From NCBI GenBank assembly GCA_001510575.1, contig LNGK01000008.1:3709541-3773540 (forward strand): 64,000 nucleotides of DNA, in the 5' to 3' direction. The notes below the pieces were generated by a model. The model did no database searches, was not told the DNA's origin, and saw nothing but the letters and a program-made list of their open reading frames with translations. Both the position numbers and the translations under genes were made by a program. This stretch comes from Knoxdaviesia capensis. Its lineage: Eukaryota > Ascomycota > Sordariomycetes > Microascales > Gondwanamycetaceae. Below, in pieces: positions 13,101 to 25,100 of this stretch; within the stretch, counting starts at the first letter, position 1; each line of letters begins with the position of its first letter.

Positions 13101-16100
13101 TGGGCTCTTCCTTGTCCCTGTTTCTCGGCGAAGGCCAAGTGGCCGTGAATCAGGGTCAAGATGGTTTCCGAGAGCCTTCGCTAGTTGGGCTGTGCAGTGA
13201 TTCATGACTGAATCATGCAGTCAATGAGACTAAGCAGCATACACTATGAATCAGAGTATCAAGTAGAAAGCGTCATTTAGCATGATTCATGGCATCAGAG
13301 TGCCTCTGCACGACTTGTCCGGAGCAAGCTATATGACTCACTCAATGCCATGCACCTTCTTAGAGTCAACGCTCCTCTGCCATCAACATTCCATATGATG
13401 CTCACCACGGCAACTCCGGTGTGAAGGAGGTAAGCAGCAGCGTCTTTCTCCTGTCTCAGCCAGGTCAGCACGCTCTTCAGAGCTAGACACATACTAACAG
13501 CCACTCTTCTTGATAGATAGAGAATATCGCAACACTGCTTTACGGCCGTACTTAGGGGGGTGATGAGTCCACTGCCTAGGGATCAGACTGCCCGAGCCGA
13601 GCCCGGCCCGCCGATAGGGAACAACAATGACGACCCAGAAGACGTCTTAGCGACGAGGATTTCATCGCACGGCCACCTCTCAGCCACGCCTAGGGAGCAG
13701 ATCTCGACTCTATCAACTCTTCTCCGCTGCCGGCTGGGGTCAGACCGACGAGATTCTCACGATAACTCAGAATCGAAACGAGTGATAGCAATGGCAACTT
13801 GTCTTCGTCAACTCGGCTTGGACTCGGACAGATCCAACCACCCGGTATATCATCCTAGTCAAAAGCCACATAATTGTGTCTAGGCCCTCTAACTCAAGCT
13901 CGATCCAGATCACCTGAAGTGCTACCAGCTGTCGTGGAAAGCAGCTCGGGTGTCGTACTCGCTCGGAATTAGTTCTTGGGAAACCAGCTGCCCGTCGTCC
14001 TGTCTCTGCGGCCCCCGCTAGAGGAGATGTTCCGGACACTCGTCTTGTTCAAAATATCCACACAATTCCTCGCTCACCTCCTCGAATGTTGATGGCCTTG
14101 AAGAGACCGCGTAGACGCAGACTGTGTCGCCGGCAGCGGCACGCGATTAGGATTCGGCGTGATGCGGTTCCGCACACAGTATCGCCTTCATCGGGACATC
14201 GTGAGCCACGGCCGAAGGGCTCCCAACCGGTGAACTAGCAGGAATGTTTCCCGGTCTTGACAGGACTTCGCTAGACCGAGATTGTGTCCCATGTTGCTCA
14301 AGGCCACACCACAGCTGAGGTTGATCATCGTAAATGAAGCGGCTATTGAAAGCCATCGTTCAGCATGCCAGATACCCAAAGGTCAGGGCTTGGTGTTTAG
14401 GATAGAAGACCAAACAGATAGATTGCTTAGCCGAAACAAGGCCGCAGATAGGATGCGATGATCACAGGTTTCCAGGCTGCCGTCATTACAGCGGACGACG
14501 CATACGGAATGCACAAGCTGATGATCCCGCGCCCGAAGCCACTTTGATGGTCCAAACCTGCGCCTGATCCGGCTGGTCCGTTGAAGGGCTGGTCGGGGAA
14601 GCGACACACTTGTACGTATCACCGTTATCTTCTTGGTCTTGTTTCGAACCACCGAACGCCAGATAGCTGGTTCAACTGGCGGGGGTAACGCACAAACAAG
14701 AACCCAGTCGATCATTATTCTTCGATTACTCTTCATCTTCGTCTTCTTCCATTTCGGTTTCTTCGAGAACTCTTTGCTGGATCGATTCAAGGCAGCTCAG
14801 ACAATGCACAAGGCCCGAAGCCTTCTCGGAATACGGCCTGAGATTGGCGGCTCAAGTCGGCAATCTGTTGACCACTCGCCCCGGATTTTGGTTTATCAAG
14901 TGTCCGATCCTCGGAACCAGGCGGGCGATTGGAAGAACTTGGGCCGGCGGCGCATCGTTGATATATGGGGCCAAGTATATAAGAAACCGTTTGTTGGGAG
15001 TGATGCCGAATTGGAAGGCTCGTTGTGGCTGTTTCTTCTTCTTCGGCGGTAGCAATCGGTAGACTTCATTTTCAATCAAGAGACAGTTTGAGTTCATGGC
15101 AAGTCAAGTTGAATGTGTAGAAGTGAGTGTGGTCGGATCATTTCATCAATGTCGTTGTTCTTTTTCTAAAATGAGCATTGGATCCGTTGCTCTGGAAACC
15201 CTAGGCTGAGGATAAAAAATATAAAAAATAAATCGACTATGTGGGTTAGTAGGGTTACTGTCTGTGGATAGTCGTATGTTAGGGTTTGGGTTGGCAGTAT
15301 CTTCCTGTTCTTCGTTGGTAGGTATGAAGGCAAGGGTCCCTGACCCATCACTAGACAATCGAAGGTGTAAACAGTACAGTACATCACCGGATCTGAAAAA
15401 GTTGCATCGCGTCTGCTTCCACTTTCCCCTTTTGACACTTCTATCCTTTCGTCTTATACTCCCTTCTAAAGAGTTGCCATGACAGCCACGGGACGAGACG
15501 ATGCGAGATCGCGATGCACGGCGGCTAATCCAGCCAGCGACAACGAGTCCGACAGCACGAGATGGGATCCGTCGCATCGAGAAAAGCAACAACAAAAACA
15601 ATAACAACACATAGCAGGCCTATACGCAACCACCCACCACGATTGTATGGAAGGTCAGATACGATGGATAGATAGTGCTTCTGGTGCTCTGAGGGAACCT
15701 GGGTTCCCCCCTGAACGGTCTAGACCCCAGGCGCGGATCTCATGGAGGGACGTGCTTTTTTTCCTCTCTCACTATCGTTCTGCCAAATATCAGAAGAAGT
15801 GAGAGAAGCTGACCCTTCCAACGCTACTGGGCATTTCGTCCTTCCTTTCCTCTTCCGTGGTCCCGTGAAAGTGAGACCAGCGAGCCACGAGCCGCGCATG
15901 ACTCGCTCAGTGATTACTCCCACCAGCCGAGAGTTCCATCGGCTCCGGCGTCGTCTGGTTACAGGGGGACCATCACAATATTGCCGACCTGGCACCAGTG
16001 AGATTTGCATTTCTTTGTCCTTTGGCACAAGAGGAGTGACCAACGAAAACAGATCAGCCAAACGCGGACTGGCTCACTCTCGCTCGCCCCCAGTGGCCCG

Positions 16101-16200
16101 GATTATCGTGACATGGCTGAACCACCACGAAAACACGCCTGTTGGGGAGGAGGAGGGAAGTGCGTCGGCTCAGTGGCCAGCAAAGCAGAGAAAAACAATG
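10150..16200. other. gene-poor intergenic DNA, middle part
   Basis: No supportable gene. Short frames of up to about 150 codons occur on both strands but look like chance translations, with no domain signature, no codon bias like the real genes to the right and no consistent splice sites. The segment contains the TGANTCA cluster near 13.2 kb and dispersed AACCCTA-type heptamers. Confidence 0.6.
13146..13340. promoter_or_regulatory. cluster of six TGANTCA heptamers (AP-1/Gcn4-like sites)
   Basis: TGANTCA occurs at 13146-13152, 13198-13204, 13209-13215, 13247-13253, 13283-13289 and 13334-13340. The last is TGACTCA, the core site of Gcn4/CPC1-type bZIP factors. The other five have A or T at the centre. 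The copy at 13209 extends to TGAATCATGC, which has its exact inverted complement GCATGATTCA at 13280-13289. That a bZIP factor binds here is inference; no gene start is seen close by. Confidence 0.4.
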
Positions 16201-18221
16201 AAATTACAAAACTTTGATGGTAAACAAACCAGAAGCAGACGGAAACCATCCTGCCCCCCTCCCCTCTGGTTTCCTCTCTGGGTTGGTCAACGCTGTCACG
16301 CCTCCTCTCCTCGCTGTTCGCTTTCTTCCGTTCAGGCTGTGTGTCTGTCACTCCTCAGTTTCTCTCTGGCTGGTGTCTGTCCCCGGTTTCCCCTGTTCCC
16401 GTCGTAATCGCAGCTGTCTCATTTCTGTGTTTCGGCAGGAGGATTTTAATTATCGACGTAAGAAATACCCGATTCCACCATCAGCTTTCCCTCCTAACAT
16501 TACTATCACGTATCACTTTCTGTCTCTGTCTCTCGCTCTCTCTCTCTCTCCCCCTCAAGGCAGCACCCGCGTTACTGATTTTTATTATTATTTAAAAAAA
16601 TTGTATCTATTTTCTTGTATTTCTTTTCTTTTTTTACGCCTGTCTGTCCTTCCTTCCCGCTTTATGCGGCCCTGATATATTATTATCGTACCCCGTAAAT
16701 TGTCCGTGTTCAGCTGTGAGTTTTCCCCTTCCTTATGCTGTCACTCTGCCAGCCAGTCGCTCTCGCTTTTTTTTCTACATTTTCTGCACGCCAGCTTCTT
16801 TGGTGTCTTCATCAGTGATCGATCTTCATCTCCCTCTCTCCTCATTTCTTTGTCAATTTCTTCTCCTTTTCATCCTGCTGACGCGTTCATCTGTTCACCA
16901 ATCGTGATAGTTTATCGTCTTCCCAACCAGACTCCTTCAAAACATCAATCACTTAGGTAGTTATCTCCCCTCTCTTTTCTCCTCTTCTGAAGCCCTTCAC
17001 AAATGCCATCCCAGCCCAACCGCGTCCTGATGTGTGGTGTGCTTCTGCCATTTTCCAATGCATTATCGATATCAAAAGCATGTTTATCGATCGATGAAGG
17101 CTTCTTTGATGATGTGGATGATGCAGGTTCGCCCCAACAAGTGCCTTGATTCACATTCCCTCTTTTCACCGATGTCTACTGTGCGTCATCTCTCCCTGCG
17201 ATCTCATATCGGAAGTTCCGATGGCATATCAACGCGCCTGGATAGCTTGTCTCAGGATGTTATGACTGGATTCTTGTATGGCCCTTTTCCATCATGGAAT
17301 CGATTGCTGCTGTTCACTCGCTTTCCTACAGTGTTTTCGCCACTCACGAACCTCCAAGCCAGTGCTTGATTGCGCAAATGTCTCCATCTTTGCGCATATC
17401 ACCCAAACCGTGTCAGCCGCGATATGCGACATTGTGCGCCTGCACCGGTTTATGGTGGCGTCCGTGACGCGATGCTTCGTCCAGTGTTGGCAGTCTGATG
17501 AGTCTCCCAAGATGCAAGGCAGAAGCTGCTTGCTTGCCGAGCAGGCAGTCTCATGGCAGTATCATACGCTATCAGTGTGACCACCGCACATTCACGCTTC
17601 AATTGGTGTTTTCCCAACGTGACTGAAGCTCCCGTCCTGGTTGCTAGTGCATGGTGGCACTCGAACGCACTGCTGGGCGCATGCAGTGCGCCTGTCTGTA
17701 TGCGCAGACTGCACAGAAGCTGAACTATGCACCCAATCTAGCGTGCGTGCGCTTATATGTATCAGTCAGTACACACACACACACACACACACACCTTCAT
17801 ATGTGGGCTGTCTGTTATATGTGGGAGGCCTTTCCATGATCCACCATCCCATCACCCATACGACAGGGTTTCATTCCTTATTCTAGGTCAAATACCTGCA
17901 TTATCTGGAATTTTCTCTCCCCTCTATCAGACCTTCTGATCATCTATCGCATCTCTATCGATCTCGTCGCGTCTTACCTCATATCCTGCCTCATCCCCCT
18001 CTCATCCTCTGTACCAGCATTGTGCGACCTGTTCATGTTCCTACAGCATACTGCGCTCGCGTCCTCCTTGCCCTCGCTTTACATAACTGACATAGACATT
18101 ACTGCTATAGGACGCGTAAATCCTCCTTCTCCGGCCTTTTGGACATCTTTCTGTCTTATACTACATCCCTGAACACCACTCTTTTTCGTCGTTATCTCAC
18201 AGACACAAAAAAAACTTCGAA
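16200..18221 (+). promoter_or_regulatory. pyrimidine-rich upstream region or long leader of the small basic-protein gene
   Basis: The plus strand is rich in C and T for most of this stretch, especially 16250-17000 and 17880-18200. Long CT-rich upstream regions are typical of highly transcribed fungal genes. Several short upstream ATG frames occur if the leader is long. The transcription start and any leader introns cannot be fixed from sequence alone. Confidence 0.4.
17770..17794. repeat. (AC)n microsatellite
   Basis: About twelve uninterrupted AC dinucleotides in non-coding DNA upstream of the small basic-protein gene. Confidence 0.95.
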
Positions 18222-18574
18222 ATGGCTCGTGAAGGTACCCGCTCGCAGACCGGCAACTCCAAGCCGCGTGTGTTTCCCGTCGTCGACACGGCGCCGGTTC
18301 AGAAGCGCACGGTCAAGCCCAAGAAGGTGGCGACAGCCCCAAAGGCAGCTGGCGTCGAGAAGCCCAAGCCTGCTCCTAAGAAGAAGGCCGTGACCAAGAA
18401 GGTACAGTCATACAGCAGACACCTGAGCCCCTGGCACTAGAGTACAGTACATACAACGGATAGAGTCGTAGAGATAGACTAACGTACTGTAAGCAGCCCG
18501 CTGCGAAGAAGGCCAAGAAGGAGGCCGAGCCCGACAAGGCCGAGCCTGAGAAGGCTGACGACAAAGAAGAATAG
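18222..18574 (+). CDS. small Lys/Ala/Pro-rich basic protein, function unknown
   Basis: Two coding exons, 18222-18401 and 18497-18574 (or from 18494), give a protein of 85 or 86 aa. The start follows an A-rich context (cttcgaaATG). The intron begins GTACAG, has a CTAAC branch point at 18479-18483 and ends in the tandem acceptor AAGCAG, so two products differing by one Gln are possible. The N-terminal part carries a KPRVFPVVDTAP stretch. The middle is Lys/Pro/Ala repeats like the tails of histone H1, and the end is acidic (EPDKAEPEKADDKEE). No globular winged-helix domain of true H1 is present, so I do not call it histone H1. Chromatin or nucleic-acid binding is a guess from composition. Coding is supported by the phase match across the intron. 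Confidence 0.75.
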
Positions 18575-21500
18575 GTTTGTGTTCCGCCCTCTCGATATCT
18601 TTGGAGTAGGCAAGGCAGACCCGTTATAAATGGAGCATATGGGCTAACATAAACACCATGCCTTGCTGTCAAGATGACATAGAAGTCGACCCCGAAGCGG
18701 CCTATGCCTCCATGACGATCTACATACGCACACCATGCCGATAACTCCGAGAATCGGACCGCAAGACATCAGCCGATGTCAACCCGCTCTCCCTGTTCAC
18801 CGGTTCGGGCACAAGTCTGGAGGCTGGGCAGACACAGCTTTGCGGGTGTGGGGGTTTTCTATGGCTTGATTTCGGTCCGGCGTTGGTTTTGTACAGGCAG
18901 CTTTTCTTTTCTTTCCTGTTTTGTTTTTGTTTTTTTATGTGATTTTTCCAGGTCTTTCCCTTTCCGGGGTTCTCCGCCCGTCCTTTGTAACATATGAACG
19001 AGGAAAGAAGAAGACGGGGGATGATGATTGTGATGGGATGTTGGTGGGGGCGGTGAGGAACGTTGTTATTAGGGTTAGGGCTTTGGGGTGCTTCTTTTTT
19101 TTTTTCTCCTAGTTATCTTATTTTCCGTCTTCTGCTTGCTTCCTGCTCTTGTATAGCTTTTTTCTTGATTTATTTGAGGGGGACGGGATGGGGGATTCAT
19201 GGTCTTACTGGTTTTTAATTTCCTTTACTCTCCCGGGATTTATATAGTTTGTGTCTATGATTGCACAGTTTTTCTCTCCTGAATCGGCTGACTGGCTGTT
19301 CTTGAGTCCTCCTTCGAGTCCTCCTTCGAGCGTGGTGTGGCCAAGTCTTTTGCAGGATGCTAGATGTGGAAAGGGCATGCACGGAAGAAATGTAGTAGTA
19401 CGAAGGCCGGGAGAAAGAGGAGCAGCTGCCGGCTTGTCAAGTCTGTCCTCACCAAACTGCGTACCTTGATAGTCCAGGCGATGGTGATACGGGTGGACCA
19501 AAGGTGAACTGGTGATCATCTTGTGGACGGAGGAGCTGATCAGGGTGGTGGTAGGCATCGACGGGAAGACGACATGTGCGTGCCGGGGTGGGTGATTGCC
19601 GGAGTTAAGGGGAGAGGAAGACACAGGCGATGCTGGTTGGGCGGATGGAGCTGAAGGTGACAGCTGAAGACATGACGAGGAACGGCTGTATAGTGGCCGA
19701 CTGGTCGAGGTGTGCGGCATTCGGGAGAACACAGCATGACACAGACCACTCTTGAGAGGCCCAAGACGAACTGCCCCGTATTGGACGCATACATACATAC
19801 ATTCTTCACCTGAAGCGCCGGCACAGGTGTATGTAGACCTACATAAACTGTCACATACTACACATAGATTATATCCGGGGGACGACCTACGGTGGCGAGG
19901 ACGGACGGAGTTTGACGGTGTACGCTGCTCGTCCCTCTTGCTCTACCTCCCACCAAGCACCACCTGAAAAGAACGATTGCTTCTCCGGTATCTCTCGGAA
20001 ACCACAGACGCAGAACGCAAAGTCAGAGCGGGAAACACACTTTTTGGGGACAGGTGATGTGAGTTGTTTCCGTGTGGCACGCCACGGGCTCCTGGTTTTT
20101 CTTTTTTTTTTTCTTTTTGGCGCCGTGGATCGGAAAGCGGTCCCGGCCGGAGCAGAGCAGAGTGGATATGCACATATTCAATTGAGTGACCACCTGTGGG
20201 ATGGAGAGAGACGCTGAGAAGAGCATGTGTGTAGACACGTACCCCGCTATTGCCTGCGGACTGGCCGACCAGCCTATCTTCACTTTTCAGGGTTTTCGGT
20301 GGGATGCACATACCGGGTTTGAGGCGAAGACCAGACCCAAACCCCCCAAAACGGGTAGTGTGGTGTGTGTGCTCCGTGTAAGGGTCCCTGTTACTCCATT
20401 TCGCACCACATCATCACCTCGCAGCCTTGGACAGTAGACACCGTCATTAGTTTATATGGTGGCTCTCTACCACCTTGGTCTGCTTGTCAAATACTGTGTG
20501 CATCCGCATTTTATATCCTTTTTTTTCCTCCTTTTTTTCCCCTTCTGGTCGTCACACACACGAGCTTTGATTGTGGGTTCGATTTCATATTTCCTGAATT
20601 TTTTTCTTTTCTTGCTTATTTGATTTCCTCCGTCCATCTCTTGACCAACACTGGACCCTCTTCCCCCTCCCCGCCTCGCCTCATCTCTATTTCCTTGATC
20701 CATCAAGATCCGGTTGCTGGGGGTATATGTAAGGTAAGTTAGTGAGAACTTGATATCTGATGGTGTATCTTTCAGATATATATATAATCCCGCTTCATTT
20801 TTTTCTGTATCTGTTGTGTGTGTGTGTGTGTACCAGCTTTGTGCGTGTGTGGGTGCATTAGGGCCAGGTTGAAGCTGAAAAAAGTGTCTCTTCTGGAATA
20901 CACCTTCCTGTTCTCCCCCGCCTATTGGAAGTTGCCTTTTTTAAGTTGAAGTCAAAAGAAAAAGGACTCCAAGGGAAGGAGCCATGCAGACTTGAGTTAC
21001 TGCCATTTATGCTCTTATCCAACTTATACTCCAAATTTCTCTTATCACAATTATCATCCATCATCCTCTCTCTCGCACACTCCCACACTCTCTTCGGAAT
21101 AGCATCATTAATTCCAGCTTCTATCTGCATACTCGTTCCATTGCGCAGCTATTTTACTTCCTTCTTCCACACCAGGACAGATTTCCATTTCTTCCCTCTT
21201 CCACCATCCTTAGACCCCTGCTTTCTCTCTCGTCCGGAACCCACATACTCACCTTGATAAGACCCCGCCCTTCACCCTTCACCAACTCGCAATCTTGCCT
21301 TTCCATCTCGACCTTCCACTGCTTCAGGGTCGGCCCGGCATCCAAGTGTGTCTGGGTGCGTATATATATTTCGTTTCTGTGTCTATCCCTCTTCCGAAAC
21401 CCTCTTCCGTGTGACCTCTTGGAACCAACAGCGCGCATCGGGACTTTTCTGGCCCTGAACTCTTCCACCCAGAACCCCAAAAATATCTCCGATCCAGGAC

Positions 21501-22184
21501 CCTGGGCTGCGACTTGTGTCTTGCCTTGCTTTTTTTTCTAGTCCTTTACCCTTTACTGACCTGGCTGGTGCTTTTCTGAACGACCTCCTTAGGCCGCAAC
21601 TGTTGGCATTTCTTCACCTCTCTGTTCCCCACCCCCGCCATCGACCACCACCAAAAACTCGCATCATCGACCGTCGCCTTCTCTAACTCCCGCTTCGGGT
21701 CGCCACCGAATCCGTCAAAAACGTGCATTTCTTCTTCTCCTTTTCCCCTCTCTGCTACCTGTCTGACCTGCGTTCTTCGATCTCTCTCCCACTCAATCAG
21801 TTCCAACCTGGAAAGCCCCCCATCTTGCTGCGATCCCACCAATTCCTACGGAACGGCCACTAAAGTTACTTAGGTGGTTCCTGATTGTTCTTTTGGGCAT
21901 CCAGAGTGTTCTTGTTGACTGGTGATATTTGTCTCCTTTGTGACTGCCTTGAGACTCCTTTGACTTCAAACAATCTCTTTGTTAGCTGAAGACAAACAAA
22001 CTACTCACAGAATCATCGAGGCCAAGTTCCTACATCGATCAGATCAGAAGCAGGCGACACCTGGAAGAATTTGTGGCTACATCGTTGCAGATCGATCCAT
22101 CAACCAAGCTTCCTTAAACTCCTCCCACACCCGGTTTTTATGTCCTCTCCACACCTCCGGAACTTAAATCTTCAAATCTGAACC
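18575..22184 (+). other. intergenic region and CT-rich leader of BLM10
   Basis: No supportable gene in 3.6 kb. It contains an exact TTAGGGTTAGGG at 19069-19080, a 12-bp direct repeat (GAGTCCTCCTTC twice, 19304-19327) and a short (TG)n run at 20815-20831. From about 20.4 kb to the BLM10 start the plus strand is strongly pyrimidine-rich, with several possible donor and acceptor sites, so a spliced 5' leader is likely but not placed. Confidence 0.5.
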
Positions 22185-25100
22185 ATGGACAACACCGCAG
22201 CCTCCCGTCCCGACAAATCTGCCGCCGCCGTGTCCTCTTCATCTACCTCAAACCCCTCCCCGAACAGCCGTGCTGCCGCGTCCCGCAAGTTCTCCGCCAC
22301 CGAGCGAACTCTGCCCCGGTCCGCCTCCGCCATGTCTGCCTCGAACGCCAACGCCGGCGAGGATGACTCCAAGCGCTACCGCCCGCGCACCTTCCCGTAC
22401 TTTCGCATGCTGCCGTACGAAGTCGAGCCGGAATCGGTGCGTGACGATGCTCTGAAGACCATCCTCAAACATCTATACATCTCGGTGCGCGCCGAGGACT
22501 TCTCGCGTGGCACGCTGGTGTGGACAAGAGAGCTGCAGCTGTGGCTCAGCCTCAAGTTTGAAATGACGATAGACCTGCGTGCGAAGCTGGCTCGCATGTA
22601 CTATCACCTGGCGCTGGCCCCCGGCTTGGATCCGAATGTGGCCGATCGCTTTTCGCACATGCTGGTGACGTTGACTCGGTAAGTTGCGTCGTCGTACTCT
22701 CTTCCGTCCCTCTAACCCTACTCTCAGCCGTGTCTTTTCTCTTTTCTCTCTTCGTATTGAAACCATTCTAATCACTCATACTCACACTCACACACTCTCT
22801 CTTCTCGTAGCGCTCTACACTATCTCAAGCCCGTTGAAGACCTCACCCTGGACTGGCGCCTCATCTGGCGGGATGTCAAAGCTATTGCCCTTCCCGCTGA
22901 ATCTCCCAGCCACCAATCCTACCGTCGTCGCCCCTCGAAGCAGCTTCGACGCCTTCTAACCTTCTCACAAACATACTTCGACCCGCGTGAGCGCCAAAAC
23001 ATTTTGGAAGAGATCCTGCCCTTTTTCAGCACCAGCGATCTGTCGAACGCTTATATTGTCGCCGGAAGCCTCAATGCTCTCCTCCCCACCAGCCCGGCCC
23101 CCGAGGGGTTCCCCGACTCTCTGCCCTCAGACTACTTCCCCACCTTGTTCCACGTGTGGTCTCTAGTGCCGCGCTCGAAGACCTTTGATATTTTCTTCAT
23201 CGACGTGTTCTCGTGTCTGGCCCGGGACCACCTACAGTGTGGCTATATTCCATTTTCCGAGTACGGTATCTTCACCAAGGACCAATCGGATGCCATTTTC
23301 ACTGCCGTTCTGCGACTGGCCGAGATCCCCGTGGGCCAGTCGGTTTCTCCTTACACCTCGGTTGACTACTCGAGCGGATTGGGATCCTACTTGGAAAAAG
23401 ACAAGAAGAAATACCCGGTGTCCTACATGATTGCTCGATGGATCATCAACTCGCTGTCTCCTGCCTGCCTTGACACCGAAGACTCAACCCTGGCTAGTCT
23501 CGAGGGCTTCCTCGAGTCGATTGACACCTTCTTCCATCCTTCCAACCACGGCGGCTGGTCTAGCTTCCTTGCCCAACTGGTTATTCATCTTGCCGACGCC
23601 TTCGTGTCTCGCTGGAACCGCGAACAGAGTGGAGAGATCAAGGTCCCTGAGGAGCGACGCATAACTCCCGCCCTGAAGAAGCGCTTTGTTATTGCTCTTC
23701 GCGATGTTATGTACATGGGCATTTTCAGCAAGGGCGGTCGATTGGCTGCTCACTACTATGCCACTCTGCAGGGTTTGGCCTATCTGGAGCCGGATGAGAT
23801 TCTCCCCGGTGCTCTGCAGCGCTTCTACCCCAGTCTCCAAGGTCTGGTGGAAGTTCACCGCACAACATCCAGCTTGAACGGTTTGCAAATGATTGCCAAC
23901 ACCATGTCGAAGGAAAAAGGCTACCGCTGCCACATCACCGCCCTTCTTGCCCTGGCACTGCCCGGAATCGACGCCAATGATCTCGGAAAGACTATGAATA
24001 CACTGAGCTTCATTCAAAGTGTCGGCTACAGCATCCCTATTGTGTCGCTTGCCAACCCGGCTAAACATGTTAATGACACAGGCCTTGCCATGCAGTGGGT
24101 GCAGGGAGAGATGGAGCGCATGGAGCGTGAAGGCGAGGACGTCAAGATCAACTACAAGGACGAGCTCTCCGATGAGGATGAAGAGAACATCCTGCGTTCT
24201 TCGACTGCCGGATTCGGCGAGTTCGTTCTTGCTCTGCTCGGCAAGGTTTTTGCCCTGCTGGAGAATCTTCCTGATCAGTCCCAGCTTCGCGGCACCACTC
24301 CTGAGGATAATGTCATTAACTCTCTCCCAGCGGCCCTGTCACCGATTTTTGCCTCTCTCTCGCCTGAGCTCTACGATATGGCTCTGGAGAAGCTAGCTTC
24401 CTTTGTGTCTTCGCACGTCGTGCACCAGGCCCGTGAGGCGATGGCCTGGATTCTGCGGGCCTTTTGTGTCGTTAACCCCGCCAAGGCCCTCAAGGTGTTC
24501 ATCCCCATGCTAATAGTCAACATCCGCAATGAGATTGACTACAACAATGCCGCGTCTGACCGCAGTAGCGGCACCGAGTACCTCCCACGCGACCGCGCTC
24601 TTGTGTGGCATCTTACTATGCTTTCTATGGCTGTTGTGCACGTCGGCAGTGAGGTCATTACCTATCGCCAGGAACTCGGCGCCCTGGCTCAGTACATGCA
24701 GGAAAAGTGCAAGGGTCTCCCCACCATCCACATTTCCACCTTCATCCACCACCTTCTGCTAAATCTGACGCAGACTTACCCGATTGACTTTTCGCTGTAC
24801 GAGCGTTCGGAGGTGGCTGGTGGCCTGGACACCAAACACTGGGGAAAGCTGACTTCGCCGTCAGACCTCAACATCCGCTGGCACGTGCCCTCGACCGAGG
24901 AGATTCGCTTTGCGGTGGATGTGTTTTCATCGCAAATGCGCTCGGCAGCTAACAAGCTGATCGCGCTCATGAGCGATGACCCGCCGGTGAGTCGGAAGGG
25001 TAAAAATAAGGAATGGTCCGATGAAGTTTCCAGACTTCTTTTGCAGATCCGCATGGCCATTTCTGGTGTTGCTACTCTCTTTGACACCCAGCGCGCGTCG

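Noticed and set aside
15742..16407. 221-codon plus-strand frame
   Set aside because: Composition follows the CT-rich DNA of the region, with no domain-like pattern and an opposite-strand frame in part of it. More likely upstream DNA of the small basic-protein gene.
18222..18574. Histone H1
   Set aside because: The tail composition is similar but the winged-helix globular domain is missing and the protein is too short.
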